22,824 nt of DNA from Pleurotus djamor (taxonomy: Eukaryota > Basidiomycota > Agaricomycetes > Agaricales > Pleurotaceae), in the NCBI GenBank assembly GCA_029747585.1, contig JAPEVF010000716.1, positions 1-22,824 on the forward strand, in the 5' to 3' direction. Positions 1 through 9,980 of the stretch are shown here, one piece after another. Numbering within the stretch: position 1 is the stretch's first letter; each line of letters begins with the position of its first letter. Made by a program: the position numbers and the translations under genes. Below the pieces are notes generated by a model. It was given only the letters and a program-made list of their open reading frames with translations, was not told the origin of the DNA and did not search any database.

Positions 1-315
1 AAAAACAACGTCGACGCGTCCGAATTGTTCATAGGCAAGGTTGAAGGCAGATTTGATATCAGATTGATTTGTTACGTCACATCGTACGACGAGCAGTTTC
101 TCGGCGGGGTGTTTGTGGGTGAAGTCGTCCATGGAGCTGGGTGTTCGGACAGCGGCAACCACAACCTCGTCGTGACTGAGAATTTCCTCTGCGGCAGATT
201 TCCCCAGTCCCATTGAGGCGCCAGTCACTAACGTTCAATGAAGGTTGGTCAGGCGAAGTCAAGTGCAAAGTATGTACGGTATGTGCCCACCAAACCAAAC
301 TCGAGACGGAGTCAT
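1..315 (-). CDS. Short-chain dehydrogenase/reductase (SDR), N-terminal part, runs off the window
   Basis: NAD(P)-dependent oxidoreductase of the classical SDR superfamily; the substrate cannot be read from this fragment. Two exons are visible: 291-315 (start ATG at 313-315) and 1-227. They are separated by a 63-bp GT..AG intron (228-290) that splits the codon after MTPSRVWF. Joined, the protein starts MTPSRVWFVTGASMGLGKS, which carries the cofactor-binding TGxxxGxG loop (TGASMGLG, residues 10-17) on the first beta strand. A CDVTNQSDI segment follows, where SDRs carry the conserved Asp that contacts adenine, and then FGRVDVVF at the window edge, just before the expected NNAG. Splicing is needed because the frame before VTGAS is closed by a TGA. 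About 84 residues of a usual 250-300 are present. A TATA box lies about 100 bp upstream. Family is certain; the catalytic half is outside the window. Confidence 0.9.
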
Positions 316-418
316 CAAGCGTGGTGAAGAGATATGGTATCGTTTGGCTTTCTGCGTTCAGTGGGTGCAAGTTAGCGAGCTGAAGTCAGCGAGGGGTATG
401 GAATGATCCTCTCCAGGA

Positions 419-426
419 TTTATATA
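419..426 (-). promoter_or_regulatory. TATA box of the SDR gene
   Basis: TATATAAA on the minus strand, about 100 bp upstream of the SDR start codon at 315. Spacing fits a fungal core promoter. No start-site data. Confidence 0.5.
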
Positions 427-817
427 TGTTTTCTCCATATTCTTAGATGTGAGTTTAGCATTCCATAAACGCATCCAACACGCGTCCGGCTGAGGATATC
501 TGACTCAACATGCTTATGCGATGCCTGCAAAATACGCGTCTATGTGCTCAGTGGGATACTCGATGAGCGGGCCGGCTTCTGAGGCTCACCTGACTATTGA
601 GACACCGTACCGTTGGACGGGAGAGTAGTGGATTGATTTGTTACCCCGGTTATTTGAGTACAAATCTTTTACATTCAACATGATTTACTTAGCTAGCAGA
701 CAAATGCGCGAAATGCGAAACAACTCAACCACATGAGCACAATCCTTTCTTAGTGGTAGCCATACACATAGAGGGTCGTCGAGCTCGCTGAGTTCGTATT
801 TGTTGCATTTCCCTTCT

Positions 818-1103
818 TCACGCCACTGAACGCGGTTTCAGACGTGGAAAATGCACTTGAGCGAATATCTGCTTCATTTGATAGAATTGGAGGCCGGGTC
901 TTGTGTATGCGGGATGACAATCGAGTAGTGGAGCGGCGGCCGTGTGCNAAAAAAAACAGGTTTGATGGTCGCGATCTGTGGATTTTCATTAGAGTAGGTC
1001 GAACAGCTAATTTTGGATAGGGTGCAATACCTTCTAAGTCAAGTTCCTTCGCCAAAGCCCCAGCAAATACTTCAAGGGCTGGAACTTGCAATGAAGACGA
1101 CAA
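818..1103 (-). CDS. Possible 3' end of a spliced gene, function unknown
   Basis: Weak candidate. An open stretch (1031-1103) encodes LQVPALEVFAGALAKELDLE. It is followed by a well-formed 55-bp intron (976-1030): donor GTATTG, branch-like CTCTAATG, acceptor CCACAG. It joins in frame to an exon 818-975 that ends in TGA. That second exon contains an N at 948 next to a run of eight T on the coding strand, so the frame beyond that point is uncertain. An acceptor-like CATAACCTAG sits just before 1103, so the stretch could be an internal exon, but no upstream exon with an open frame was found. No domain is recognised. It may be a decayed gene. Confidence 0.27.
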
Positions 1104-2804
1104 CTAGGTTATGGCCGGGGCACACAATTATTTGAAGACCAATCACGTTTACCGCGACTCGCGAGAGGATGTCAGCAAAAAGTGAAAGTCACGAAGCAAT
1201 CACGAAGCGTTCATTTCACCATCCTCCAACTCCTGACGGATAACTGTCTCGAAATCAAACCGCTTCTTTCATATCCACAGGTCAACTTGAAAACCGTCCT
1301 GGCGAGTTCATCTTGCTCGGTTTCGGTTTCGGTTTCGGCCTCGGCGAACATTGGGCGAAGATAGTGCCAACCCCAGACGCGGAAATACCTTGAAATAGTA
1401 CGTACTCTTTGCGTTGACTGCCTGTTTATTTTGAGTTCCAAGACATCGTAAGTAGGTAAATCGGGCCCGTCCGTTCTCGGTAACAATTGGTTCGGTCGAG
1501 AAGGGATGGTGATAAGATGAGTCAACTGTTGCGAGTCATTCATTCTAGATGGTGCTGAAGTCGGGGTGCGAGCTAGGTATTGTGTACTCTGACGGCGAGG
1601 CAGTGAGTTGAACTTGACAACATCGTCAGAGACAAGTTGAAGCTGAGACCTGGCCGAAAGTGGACATTGGGCGCTCCGGATGCACAGGAGTCAGGGACAG
1701 AGGAACGAGGTCAGGAGTCCGCGATCCGAAGCCCACGTCTGGAAGACTTTATTGAAACGGCCAAAGTATTACATAACACACAGAAGGGAGCGCCCTATTG
1801 CACCAGGAGTAAAGGGCTCTTGACGGCCCAAGTAAGGATTCGAGTTTATGACTCTTCGTCCAAACTTTCAAGCGTTCACATTTCAATCTCAAACCTCGAA
1901 TAGATCCTCATTTGGCTTACCGCTGGACGTCGCCTGTCTATCATGTACCAACACGTTCTCAAACTCTCCCTCCATTATCAGCATATATACATAGCCCTAG
2001 CCATCCTCCATCCATCCCTCCCTCCCTCCTTCATCTAAGTATCGCCTCCCACACACGTCCGCTCCCTCGCCTAACACTCCTCTCATCCCCATCCCTCACT
2101 GCCTCGGCCCAACCTATCCTGTCCCATCAATGATCAGTGCCTCAATCTCCTCCCATCAGCATCGGCATCGGCTTCCTCATCTCCATCCTATCCCCGCCTC
2201 CCCAGCCCCCTTCCTCCGCAGTCATGCATCCTGTATCCCTTACTTGCCAATATCATCATTTCTTCGTCCATCTTCGGTGTGAAGCTCGAGCGTTCGGATG
2301 ACATCGTGTCAATGTAATAGGTCGCATTTGAGAGCGAGAGTCCAACGACCGTTTCGACCAGTATGCCCCATGGCAACATATGCTGGTCGATCCGATCGTG
2401 ATGGTTCCTTCATGACTGCGGAAAGTCGTCCTTGATGTCGTCTTGAATCACAAAGGCGTGAAATGTTGAGAAATTGAAAAAAAAAAATGACTGAGACGCA
2501 CAGATGCCCGAATCCATGAAACCGCCACTTAGCAAACTCCAAGTCGCCTCCTCGAGGAAGGGCGCAAGAGCACAGTCCCATCTACAAGCGAGAACAGCTT
2601 TAGTTCGAATGGGACGCGACAAAGAAATATGTAGCTCACTTACGGCAGGGATAAATCAGGTTCGGATGTCAACCTACTCTGAGGTAACCAAACTTCATGA
2701 TCGAAAACGCATGTTTTGAGGTACGGGTGGGTTTGCTTTTCTGAATTACTGAGCTAGGAATCGGATGAAGAGGTTATGGATGTGGAGGAGAATGTGATTG
2801 CAAA

Positions 2805-2823
2805 GGGAGATAGGGAGGGAGGG
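2805..2823 (+). other. G-quadruplex motif
   Basis: Four GGG runs (2805-2807, 2813-2815, 2817-2819, 2821-2823) with loops of 5, 1 and 1 nt, at the start of a nearly pure purine tract that continues to about 2890 with five more G runs. It fits the G3N1-7 rule for intrastrand G4 folding. Function unknown. Confidence 0.55.
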
Positions 2824-3350
2824 AGAAGACGGAAGAGGGAGGGAAGACGGAGGGAGAGGGAAGGGGAACAGAAGCGAGAAACTCGAAGGTAACGAGAGCG
2901 GAGAGCGGAGAGCGTAGGGCGCAGAGGGATGGAGGATACAGGTTGACGAAACAGTCCATGCATGAAATCCAAACGATGTACGTGCAGAAATGACAGGGAA
3001 TGGATGAGGAGGAGGGTGGTGGTGGTGGCTGGAAAGGAAGAAGACCGAACATGTGGAATTTCCAACTCGGAAATTTCGATCGCTTGCTTGACCCACCACC
3101 ACCACCACCACGATCATCATCATCATCCATGAACGTCTGGATCTCCATCCTCAGTGCTCAGCCTCATTGCTCAGTGCTCAAAGTCATCTGCTCATGACGG
3201 ACTCGGACTCAAACTCGGACTCGAACTTGGACTTCGAACTTGGGTTTTCGATGCCAACAAGAATAACTTCCGATAATCAACTCGGGACAAGATATGGAAT
3301 CTGGATATTACATTCAATTGCAATGCCTGTCGCGGACTGCGGGCGTCGCT

Positions 3351-3378
3351 CGATGCTCGATGCTCGATGCTCGATGCT
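3351..3378 (+). repeat. Short tandem repeat, (CGATGCT)4
   Basis: Four perfect head-to-tail copies of the heptamer CGATGCT. Flanking DNA (3150-3240) also holds repeated GCTCAGT and GGACTCG words. No coding role seen. Confidence 0.9.
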
Positions 3379-3538
3379 GGAAAACACTACACGAAAACGT
3401 TCTAAACATCAAGCATCAAGGTCAGTCCACCTTGAAAAATAGAATAACACGAAGGATAGGGATAGGGATGCTCAGCTGATACTCTATGTTACGCGACAGG
3501 AACCGCTACTCTATCAGAACAACCAAGAAAAAGGGATT

Positions 3539-4930
3539 TTAAGTATACATATTAGTGGATTTTATGGGCTGCGCGACTGCGAGACTGCGGAATCACAAGA
3601 ACACAACGTGAGTGATTTGCGTGTGTGTTCGATTGATGCCATGACGGGGAAGACTTACCTAGGGTTGTAGCAAGAATCAAGATGTATAGCAAAGACGATG
3701 GAATAGATGATCTACGACGATCGCGAAAAGGAGTTGATGCGAGGAGCGTAGTTGTAGTAAAGGTAAAGTCAGTCGTTGGTCTATTTCATGCGTTGGATTC
3801 GCGCGGAGCGAGAGCTTACTGGATATTTCAAGAAATAGGGTTGAATTACGATGTAGGTGGGGTTCTGCCCAAGCCAAATGCAATATAGATGTACATCGCG
3901 TCAGCAAGTTACGTGTGAAGAGGGACAAGTCCAGTCGCTTGCGTACCTTGTCCACTGGACATTCTGAAAGAAAAAAAAGAAAACAGTTCGTTCGTCACCA
4001 AAGGTCCGATTGTGAAGAAAAGGTAGGAAGGTATGGAGGGGTACTCACAGATAGAGACGGATCGAGGACGGACTTGGTTGGAGTTGGAGTTGATGTTGAT
4101 GTTGATGGCTTGCCAAACTTCATCATCGTCTCCTTCGCCTTCACCCTCACCTACGGAATCGGTGGTGGGGTTCGAAGCGTCCGCGGTCCCAGCATCTTGA
4201 GTCTCAGTCTGAGGATGAGCTGGAGCTGGAGCTTGAGGGTCGGCGGACTCCTCCGCTGCGTCGTGGTCACGGTCAGTCGAGGCGTTGGCGTTGGCGTTGG
4301 CGTTGGCATCAGCTTCGGCTCCGGCTTCGGCTGTGGCTTCGGTTTGGCCTTGATCTTGGTTTTGGGTCTCGGGTTGCGGGGTGCGGAGGGCTTGTTCGAA
4401 TGTTGGTGGTATGTCTACCAAATGAATTAGGTTCGTGACGTCAAGATTCGACAACACAGCAAGTTGACGGGGGCGGCGGTGGGAGGAAGTGAAAGGGTAT
4501 GACATTAAACAACCCACCTCGTGCCACCGAAACTCGTACTCCGAAACTCAGTCGAGGCAGGACATCCCCGTACACACCTATATAACACAAAATCAAAGAA
4601 ACCGTACACGTCAGTAAGTCCCAATCAACATCATCAATCACCCATCCACCCATCAATCATCCATCAATCATAGAGTATAAGAAGAACTGATTTACCTCCT
4701 CGTTCCCAGCGGACCACTGGCTCGATGTAGAAGCTTGCCCAGGTGTAGCTTGTGCGATCGAGGAGGGAGCAAAAGTACTCGTGGCTGGGGCAGATGCGGC
4801 AGGCGCTGCAGCTGTGGGCTTGATGGCAGACCTCGCAGATGTGGGTGTGGATGATCCAGTTGTCTTCGTGTTGGCAGGGGTCTGTGTATGGACGAGCGGG
4901 GATGGCGCAGCGGGTGACGAAGATGACCAT
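3539..4930 (-). CDS. Cys/His-rich protein with an Ala/Gln/Glu-rich middle, seven exons, function unknown
   Basis: Proposed exons, in order: 4696-4930, 4518-4577, 4049-4414, 3947-3954, 3820-3864, 3659-3711, 3539-3584; about 270 aa. All introns are GT..AG (74-118 bp) and keep one frame. Residues 1-78 hold eight Cys (8, 19, 32, 35, 41, 44, 47, 54) and several His, including HICEVCHQAHSCSACRICP, which looks metal-binding. Residues 99-220 are acidic and Ala/Gln-rich with an ANANANANA run coded by a hexanucleotide repeat. The small late exons encode PTYIVIQPYFLKYP and IIYSIVFAIHL, a hydrophobic end that could be membrane-associated. Exon 4 is only 8 nt and depends on the second of two adjacent acceptors; use of the first makes a TAA at the junction and a 220-aa product. 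The start ATG (4930) opens the Cys-rich exon; an upstream exon is not excluded. Family not recognised. Exons 1-3 are better supported than 4-7. Confidence 0.5.
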
Positions 4931-7831
4931 TGCTGGTGGCTGGTTGGTGCAAGGTGAGATGGAACTAGAACGAGATTGGATGTTGGATGGGGTGAGAGAG
5001 GGTAAAAGGGAAAGCTAATGACCACCAACCCTCGAGCGAAATTTTGCAGGTGTGGTATATTTGGGTACGCGGTGNTTTTTTTTTCTGTGTTCCATCGCTC
5101 GAGCAGCCCCCTAGATCTCTTCAGTAAATCGGGAAATCAGGAAATCAGGAAATCACGAAACGGCGAACTTGGACTCTGGACTCCATCGTGGATCTGTTGG
5201 TATGTGCAAACGTGCAAATGTGAACTCTTCTCCCGCTTTTTCTGATTTTGTGATTTGTTTTTCTCAAGCTGCCTCGAGCCTCAGGGCAGGGATTGGATCG
5301 AGTTTTGAGTTGAATCGCGATCAGCCGTGTTGGATCATGGTTGGTTGTGGGTGGGTCGAATTTATTATTGCTGAATATTGAGAGTCGCCGTTGCCATCTT
5401 CCGTGCAGCTGCTTTTGGCGTACCCCAGTAAGTCTATCCATCGGACTCGTTCTGGAGCCCTTGCTCATCGCTCTCGATAGACACCGATTTCGATGCTACT
5501 TCATGTTATGACGAAGGGTGGTGGAATTAGACATTGGAGGTTGTTGTTGTTGATGATGATGATGGAAAGTGTTCAAAGACGTCATCGGTTTTCAACCCAT
5601 TTTCGGTAATTTGCAGAATCTAGTTTGTTCGTTCCAGCGTAGTTGCAATTCAATCAAAGAATGGAAAATGGAAGCTTGAGGCACACACTCGAAATATTGC
5701 GAACAGGTGTAACTTGGACTTGTGGATCCATATTTTGGATGATTGGTGTGAACGTCCCTTGAAAACTTTGATGAGCGCAGCGACCCTTTCCTCAATTTGC
5801 AGGGACCATACGAATATGGCAGTTGCAGCACCAATTTGAGCAGTCGCCGTTCTTGTTCGTTTTGTTGCGGTCGATGGGGTTGTCAAAGTCGTGATGTGAG
5901 ACGTTCAGCCTGCGGTTTGGGGCAGTCAATGGACGTGGATGCTGCCAGTGCTGCGCTGATGGAGGGCTGGTGGAAAGAGTGTCGAGGCGGGATCGTCGAA
6001 TACGGGACCGTATCGTCCTTGCCCACTCGCCCGTTACACAACATGATTGCAATCCAGACTGCCCACCACTTCCCCTTGCTTCTCAACAACATTGCCGCCG
6101 AGTATTCACTAGTCCCCCGTGTCACGAAGAATTGTCATCGCATGGATCAGAGCCAACACACACATCCAGGGTCGAAACGCTCATTGACTCCTTCGAATCT
6201 ATTTATGTCCAAGCTTACAGCCTGTTACGAATCGAGAATTCACATCCGGCAATGTAGCCACTACTTGGGGTCTCCTCGTGTTTTCCTGGGACTGTGGAAT
6301 TGTGCTCTGGGACCCAGAAGGTCGGAAACATTGGAATATTTGCTCGGCGTGACGAGTCACTGAATTCTTGCTCTCCATACCTTGCCATCATTGGCACCGA
6401 TGACACCGATGACCGTCCGCAGCGCGCTTAAGCCGTGGGTTTGATATCCTGCTTTTGGTATGGGATGTGCATTTTGGAATGCGAACCATGATCAAGGAAT
6501 GATGAGGGGATGAACCGTATGGGGTGGTTCGTCTTCGTTTGTCAGTTAGGAGGTTTGGGAATGGTAGTTCTGATCGAGGCTAGTTCGTAGCTTCTGCACA
6601 GCTGTTGTCGCCATTATTAGTGTATCAGTGATCCATCAGACACAAGCGAAAGATGCGACGATGCTAAAGTTGTCCGTGCAACGCCGAGTCTTCATGCCCA
6701 TGACTTCAACCATTTGCTGCCATCCAGATACAAGGCTCCACTGCTGTACGTCTGCTTGCGTATCACAGCTAGTCTGACTCTGAGGGTAGGAGTAGTCCAT
6801 TTGCGCACTCAATCGACTCCATGGCCCATGGCAATCATTTTACATGGACAAATGAATATAACAAGTCCAGAACGGCGAACCCGAAGCAGAAGGGGAAGTA
6901 GATGTATTTCTACTCAAATCCTGTGTGCAGATAACAGCGATCAACCGTATATGACGGCTACGACATGAAGTCCAGGTGGATTGGCGGGGAGATCGCGCGC
7001 TCCGACCAAGTTGTCCAACATTCAGGGGAAGACAGGGGGACCAGAACGTTTTCAAGTCTTGAGTCAACGTGTCCTTCTGGGTGAGTTGAGTAGGCTCAAT
7101 CATCGGTTACCTCTTACTCTTAACTCATCGCAATTGAGTACGATTGATTTGGGGGAGACACTGAGGCTGAGGGTCAGACGGTGAGAAGACCCGATTCATC
7201 ATCTTTGATACTCGGTAAATCCATCCAGGACAGCCTCGTATTATCTCATTCGCCCGTATCAGATATAGAGATTGTACACCTTTCAATTTGTGCTCTTCTA
7301 GTACAAGCAAACTCCGCCATTGATTTCAGTTTGGAGATGTTCGCCTCATGGTACCTGTCTCTTCTGGGAGAAGAAGCATCACTTCGAATATTAGTAGTGA
7401 CGACCCTGTACAGCTTCTAGCTTCGCATGACTCGCAATATATTGGACAATGACAGCGGTGGAGCTCAACAGCTACAGTGCCTGTCGGAAGACCATGCTGC
7501 GTATTGGAATGGGTAGGACAATGGCTGATTTGGTCGCAGAAAATTTCCCATCACTTCGATCGTGACGATATGTTGCCTGGCGGATCCGTTACTCGCAACC
7601 AAATTGCATGTCGTCTGCTTCTTTGGACAATAATTGTTTTGATGGGTGAGCTAAGAGCTGCGCAAATATTGGAAGAAGCAGATGGAAGAGGCACCGTTCA
7701 ATCGCGTAGCCTGAGAAGCAGGTACAGCCTTAAGATGGATCTGCATCAAATGAGTCGAAGTTTGGGAAGATAGAAATTATTTTTTCAACATTATGTTGGC
7801 AGCGACACAACAGAGACAAGCACAGAGAAAG
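4931..7831. other. Intergenic, no recognised gene
   Basis: 2.9 kb with overlapping short ORFs in several frames and no domain that I recognise. It holds an N beside a T run at 5075, GTT/GAT trinucleotide repeats at about 5540-5565, and an ORF at 5929-6363 listed separately. Another 98-codon ORF at 7477-7773 has no recognisable motif. The left end presumably carries the promoter of the Cys/His-rich gene. Confidence 0.55.
5929..6363 (+). CDS. Hypothetical ORF, 144 aa
   Basis: From ATG 5929 the frame stays open for 145 codons to TGA and extends upstream without a stop to 5797. The product starts MDVDAASAALMEGWWKE and contains no recognised domain, clear signal peptide or membrane segment. Splice signals were not needed to keep it open. 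It is listed because it is the longest open frame in a long gap; it could equally be chance. Confidence 0.18.
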   Translation: MDVDAASAALMEGWWKECRGGIVEYGTVSSLPTRPLHNMIAIQTAHHFPLLLNNIAAEYSLVPRVTKNCHRMDQSQHTHPGSKRSLTPSNLFMSKLTACYESRIHIRQCSHYLGSPRVFLGLWNCALGPRRSETLEYLLGVTSH

Positions 7832-7839
7832 TATTTAAG
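7832..7839 (+). promoter_or_regulatory. TATA-like box (TATTTAAG)
   Basis: TATTTAAG lies 50 bp upstream of the ATG at 7890, followed by a CT-rich leader. It may drive the doubtful transcript at 7890-8824 or be part of a repeat-element promoter. Confidence 0.4.
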
Positions 7840-7889
7840 ACCCTTCCCTCGGGGAAACGACCTCACTTCACCCACCAAAGTCCGTCACT

Positions 7890-8824
7890 ATGTCCCGACG
7901 ACACTCGTCTCTCCCCACCCGTTCCCTTTCTACCTCTCCTCGACCATTGAACTACCTCATCGCACTCTACCCCTCGCTTGCTCCCTTTCTCATCCTCTAC
8001 GACTCCGCATCAAGCTACCTACACGTCGGCCATATTTATCGCCGTGGAATAATCGCTTTACCTCTTCATCGTGACGCACGACGAACGGATGCGTGTTGGC
8101 GGTCGTTCCCCTGTGTTCTTCAGGGCGATGCTCAGATCCCTTTTTCCGGCGCTTCTGACTCTCACGTCCGTACCACCACCACCATCTCCACTGAAGTACC
8201 CACCTCCAAGCCTCAACCTATGCAAAGCGCTGTACTGGTAAAGTTCCTCTCTTTTCTTTCATTCTCTAGAGTAAAATTCTTATTATGCATATTAGCCGGC
8301 CCATTTTGGACGATTCAGTGTATCTCACACGTCTCGATGAATCATTCCTCGTAAGTCTTTAATGTTCCCGTTAACTGTCCTGCTGGTCAACTCACACTCT
8401 TCTCCCTCCAGACTCCTTCCGAGTCTCCGACTGTGTCGTCGGACGGTGCAACGGTGCACGTTGCATCATCAGGTTAGTTTCTTTTTCGACTTTGAAGTGT
8501 ATATATCTCTGACCAGTTTCTTTCTTCTTTCAAGGTTTTGCTTGGTCGGCGTTGAATGACTTCCTATCATGTTCATACAGTGGCTCACGCTGAATGATCA
8601 GGTTAGTGAATCATATCTCCGAAATGCCCATATCTCTGACTTTCCTCTTTCTCTTTCCTCTTTCCAAGGTTCTACTAACTCGGCGACCACTTGTCGAAGG
8701 AAACGCAAACGCCGGACTAACATGCCCTTGGCATGGCACTTACCTACTGGCCGTGCGCGATCCCCCGTGGCTCAGGCCATCAACTATTAGTTCATTGGTC
8801 CATCGAAACTTTCTATTCCTTTGA
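7890..8824 (+). CDS. Putative spliced transcript of unknown function
   Basis: A frame from ATG 7890 (MSRRHSSLPTRSLSTSPRP) stays open to about 8350 and is followed by convincing intron borders: donor GTAAGT at 8351 with acceptor CTCCAG before 8414; donor GTTAGT at 8474; donor GTTAGT at 8602 with acceptor TTCCAAG before 8669. One consistent reading joins 7890-8350, 8414-8473, 8581-8601 and 8669-8824 (about 232 aa). Another uses a 32-bp intron at 8238-8269, which would be unusually short. The second and third introns resemble each other and look like a local duplication. The product is Ser/Arg/Leu-rich without a known domain. It may be a non-coding transcript of a repeat element rather than a protein gene. 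Confidence 0.3.
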
Positions 8825-9118
8825 TCCCCTTCGAGTCCGTATGAAACTCCATGTCACGACCCTGCTCCTCTACATCTTTCCCAACCATTCCTACTTCATT
8901 CCTACTTTCTATTATCACTTCCTTTCCCTTTTCGACCTTCTCTGTGCTACTCTTCGCCCCCTTTGCCCCCTCGAACACCTTCTACAACCTGCCAAGCCAT
9001 TCCCATGGTCCACCGGTCCATTCCGTCGATCATTTTGGCTGGTTTCGGTCCATCAGCAGTCCTAACTGCTCGCCAATCGATGCAGGAACCATAGCTCAAG
9101 CAGAACAGCTCATTTACG
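8825..9118. other. No gene seen; CT-rich repeat-like DNA
   Basis: The top strand is pyrimidine-rich and gives overlapping open frames in several phases with low-complexity translations. It leads into the inverted repeats at 9119-9319. Confidence 0.4.
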
Positions 9119-9160
9119 TCGATCGGTCACTCCTACAAGCCTCTAGAGCTGACCGATCGA
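9119..9160. repeat. Perfect 11-bp inverted repeat
   Basis: TCGATCGGTCA (9119-9129) and its exact reverse complement TGACCGATCGA (9150-9160) flank a 20-nt spacer containing CTCTAGAG. A diverged second copy lies at 9280-9319. Confidence 0.85.
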
Positions 9161-9279
9161 GCCGCCGTCTTGACAGCTGTCTTTCCACATGCCATGGTCG
9201 CCGTTTCGCCCCACCACCAGCCGAAACGGCTTGCTGATGCTTCTGGGACGAAGCATATCACATATAGGTCGCTTTTCCT

Positions 9280-9319
9280 CAATCGTCGGTCTCTAGAGCC
9301 TCCTAGAACCAACCGATTG
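9280..9319. repeat. Diverged copy of the preceding inverted repeat
   Basis: CAATCG (9280-9285) pairs with CGATTG (9314-9319), and an inner GGT can pair with ACC. The spacer again contains TCTAGAGCCT-type sequence. The arms differ from the 9119 copy but remain complementary. Confidence 0.6.
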
Positions 9320-9562
9320 AGCTGCTAACTGTTGTCGGTCGATTCGCCGGTCTACCTGGTCGATTCGCCAAGCCGACGCTCGCCGACTCGGCGATTCTCG
9401 CGGCTATACAGCTGGACTTTTCTTTATGTATATGTTTTCTCATCTTTCGTCGTATTTACTTGTTCCTGGCTCGCCGACTCGACCCCTGTCTGCATCGGTC
9501 GGTCAGCGAGCGCTTCTGCCACCTATTTAGCTGCTCGGCGCTCGGCTTTGGTCCGCTAGACT

Positions 9563-9592
9563 TGTTATATTGTTCAGTACCACAATATAACA
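9563..9592. repeat. LTR-end-like inverted repeat, TG..CA
   Basis: TGTTATATTGT (9563-9573) and ACAATATAACA (9582-9592) are perfect 11-bp inverted arms around an 8-nt spacer, bounded by TG and CA as LTR termini are. It could be a nearly complete internal deletion of an LTR or an unrelated hairpin. TGGTATCA, a possible primer-binding word, occurs about 150 bp downstream. Confidence 0.45.
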
Positions 9593-9980
9593 CCTATTTG
9601 CTGGATTCCTGTCTCGTCTCCTCGTCTCTTCGGTCCTCGTCGACTCGCCCGCCCGTTCGCCCGTTCCTAGTGTCGTCTAGGTCCCCCACATCGCCTCGGC
9701 TCGTTGCCCAACAGTTTGGGATAGTCCAGCAGAGTCTGGTATCAACAGTCGTCCTCCAGGAGCCAGAGTGCTCGTTTAGCTCAGTAGGATTGGAAGCAGG
9801 AGAGTCTGCTGGATCAACTGGGTTAGTTATCATTCTTAGTGTTCTTTTTCATCTTTTCCANCTCGNCTCCGCTTCGCTTCGGCTCGTTTCCTTCTCTCTG
9901 TCTCTTTCCTCCTCCNTGTNACCTATCTCGCCTCATTTCCCTCATATCTCATCTGTTTCTCCTTCTATCCTCTTGATTTC
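9593..9980. other. Leader-like DNA between the TG..CA repeat and the tandem array
   Basis: No recognised protein. It contains TGGTATCA near 9739, a tRNA A-box-like TAGCTCAGTAGG near 9779, four Ns (9861-9920) and a degenerate partial unit of the 159-bp repeat from about 9870. A plus-strand frame runs open through most of it (9460-10203) but its translation is low-complexity. Confidence 0.4.

Larger units (their letters stand above)
1104..3538. other. Intergenic, low-complexity; no supported gene
   Basis: 2.4 kb with only short ORFs. On the plus strand a TATATA at about 1983 is followed by a CT-rich tract (about 1985-2110), which resembles a fungal promoter and start-site region, but the ORF after the ATG near 2129 is short and featureless. 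A short minus-strand frame near 2250-2380 looks slightly protein-like but could not be linked to other exons. 2750-3150 is strongly purine-rich on the plus strand; its long minus ORFs are Ser/Pro/Leu low-complexity translations. A run of ten A lies near 2478. Confidence 0.6.

Noticed and set aside
1211..1543. Minus-strand 110-codon ORF
   Set aside because: Contains a TETETE run from a short GGTTTC repeat; no domain, no supporting splice or promoter context.
2746..3148. Three overlapping minus-strand ORFs of 103-126 codons
   Set aside because: All are translations of one purine-rich stretch; composition is Ser/Pro/Leu low complexity with His and Asp runs and no domain.
3451..3475. Telomere-like repeat (GATAGG words)
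   Set aside because: Only two or three short words, not an array of TTAGGG.
8669..8824. Rieske-type CPWHG motif
   Set aside because: A single CxxHG-like word in a doubtful exon, with no second Cys-His pair.
9772..9835. tRNA-like segment (A-box TAGCTCAGTAGG, 5-bp AGCAG/CTGCT stem)
   Set aside because: No B-box, no pairing acceptor stem, and a 6-nt anticodon loop; probably chance or a decayed remnant.
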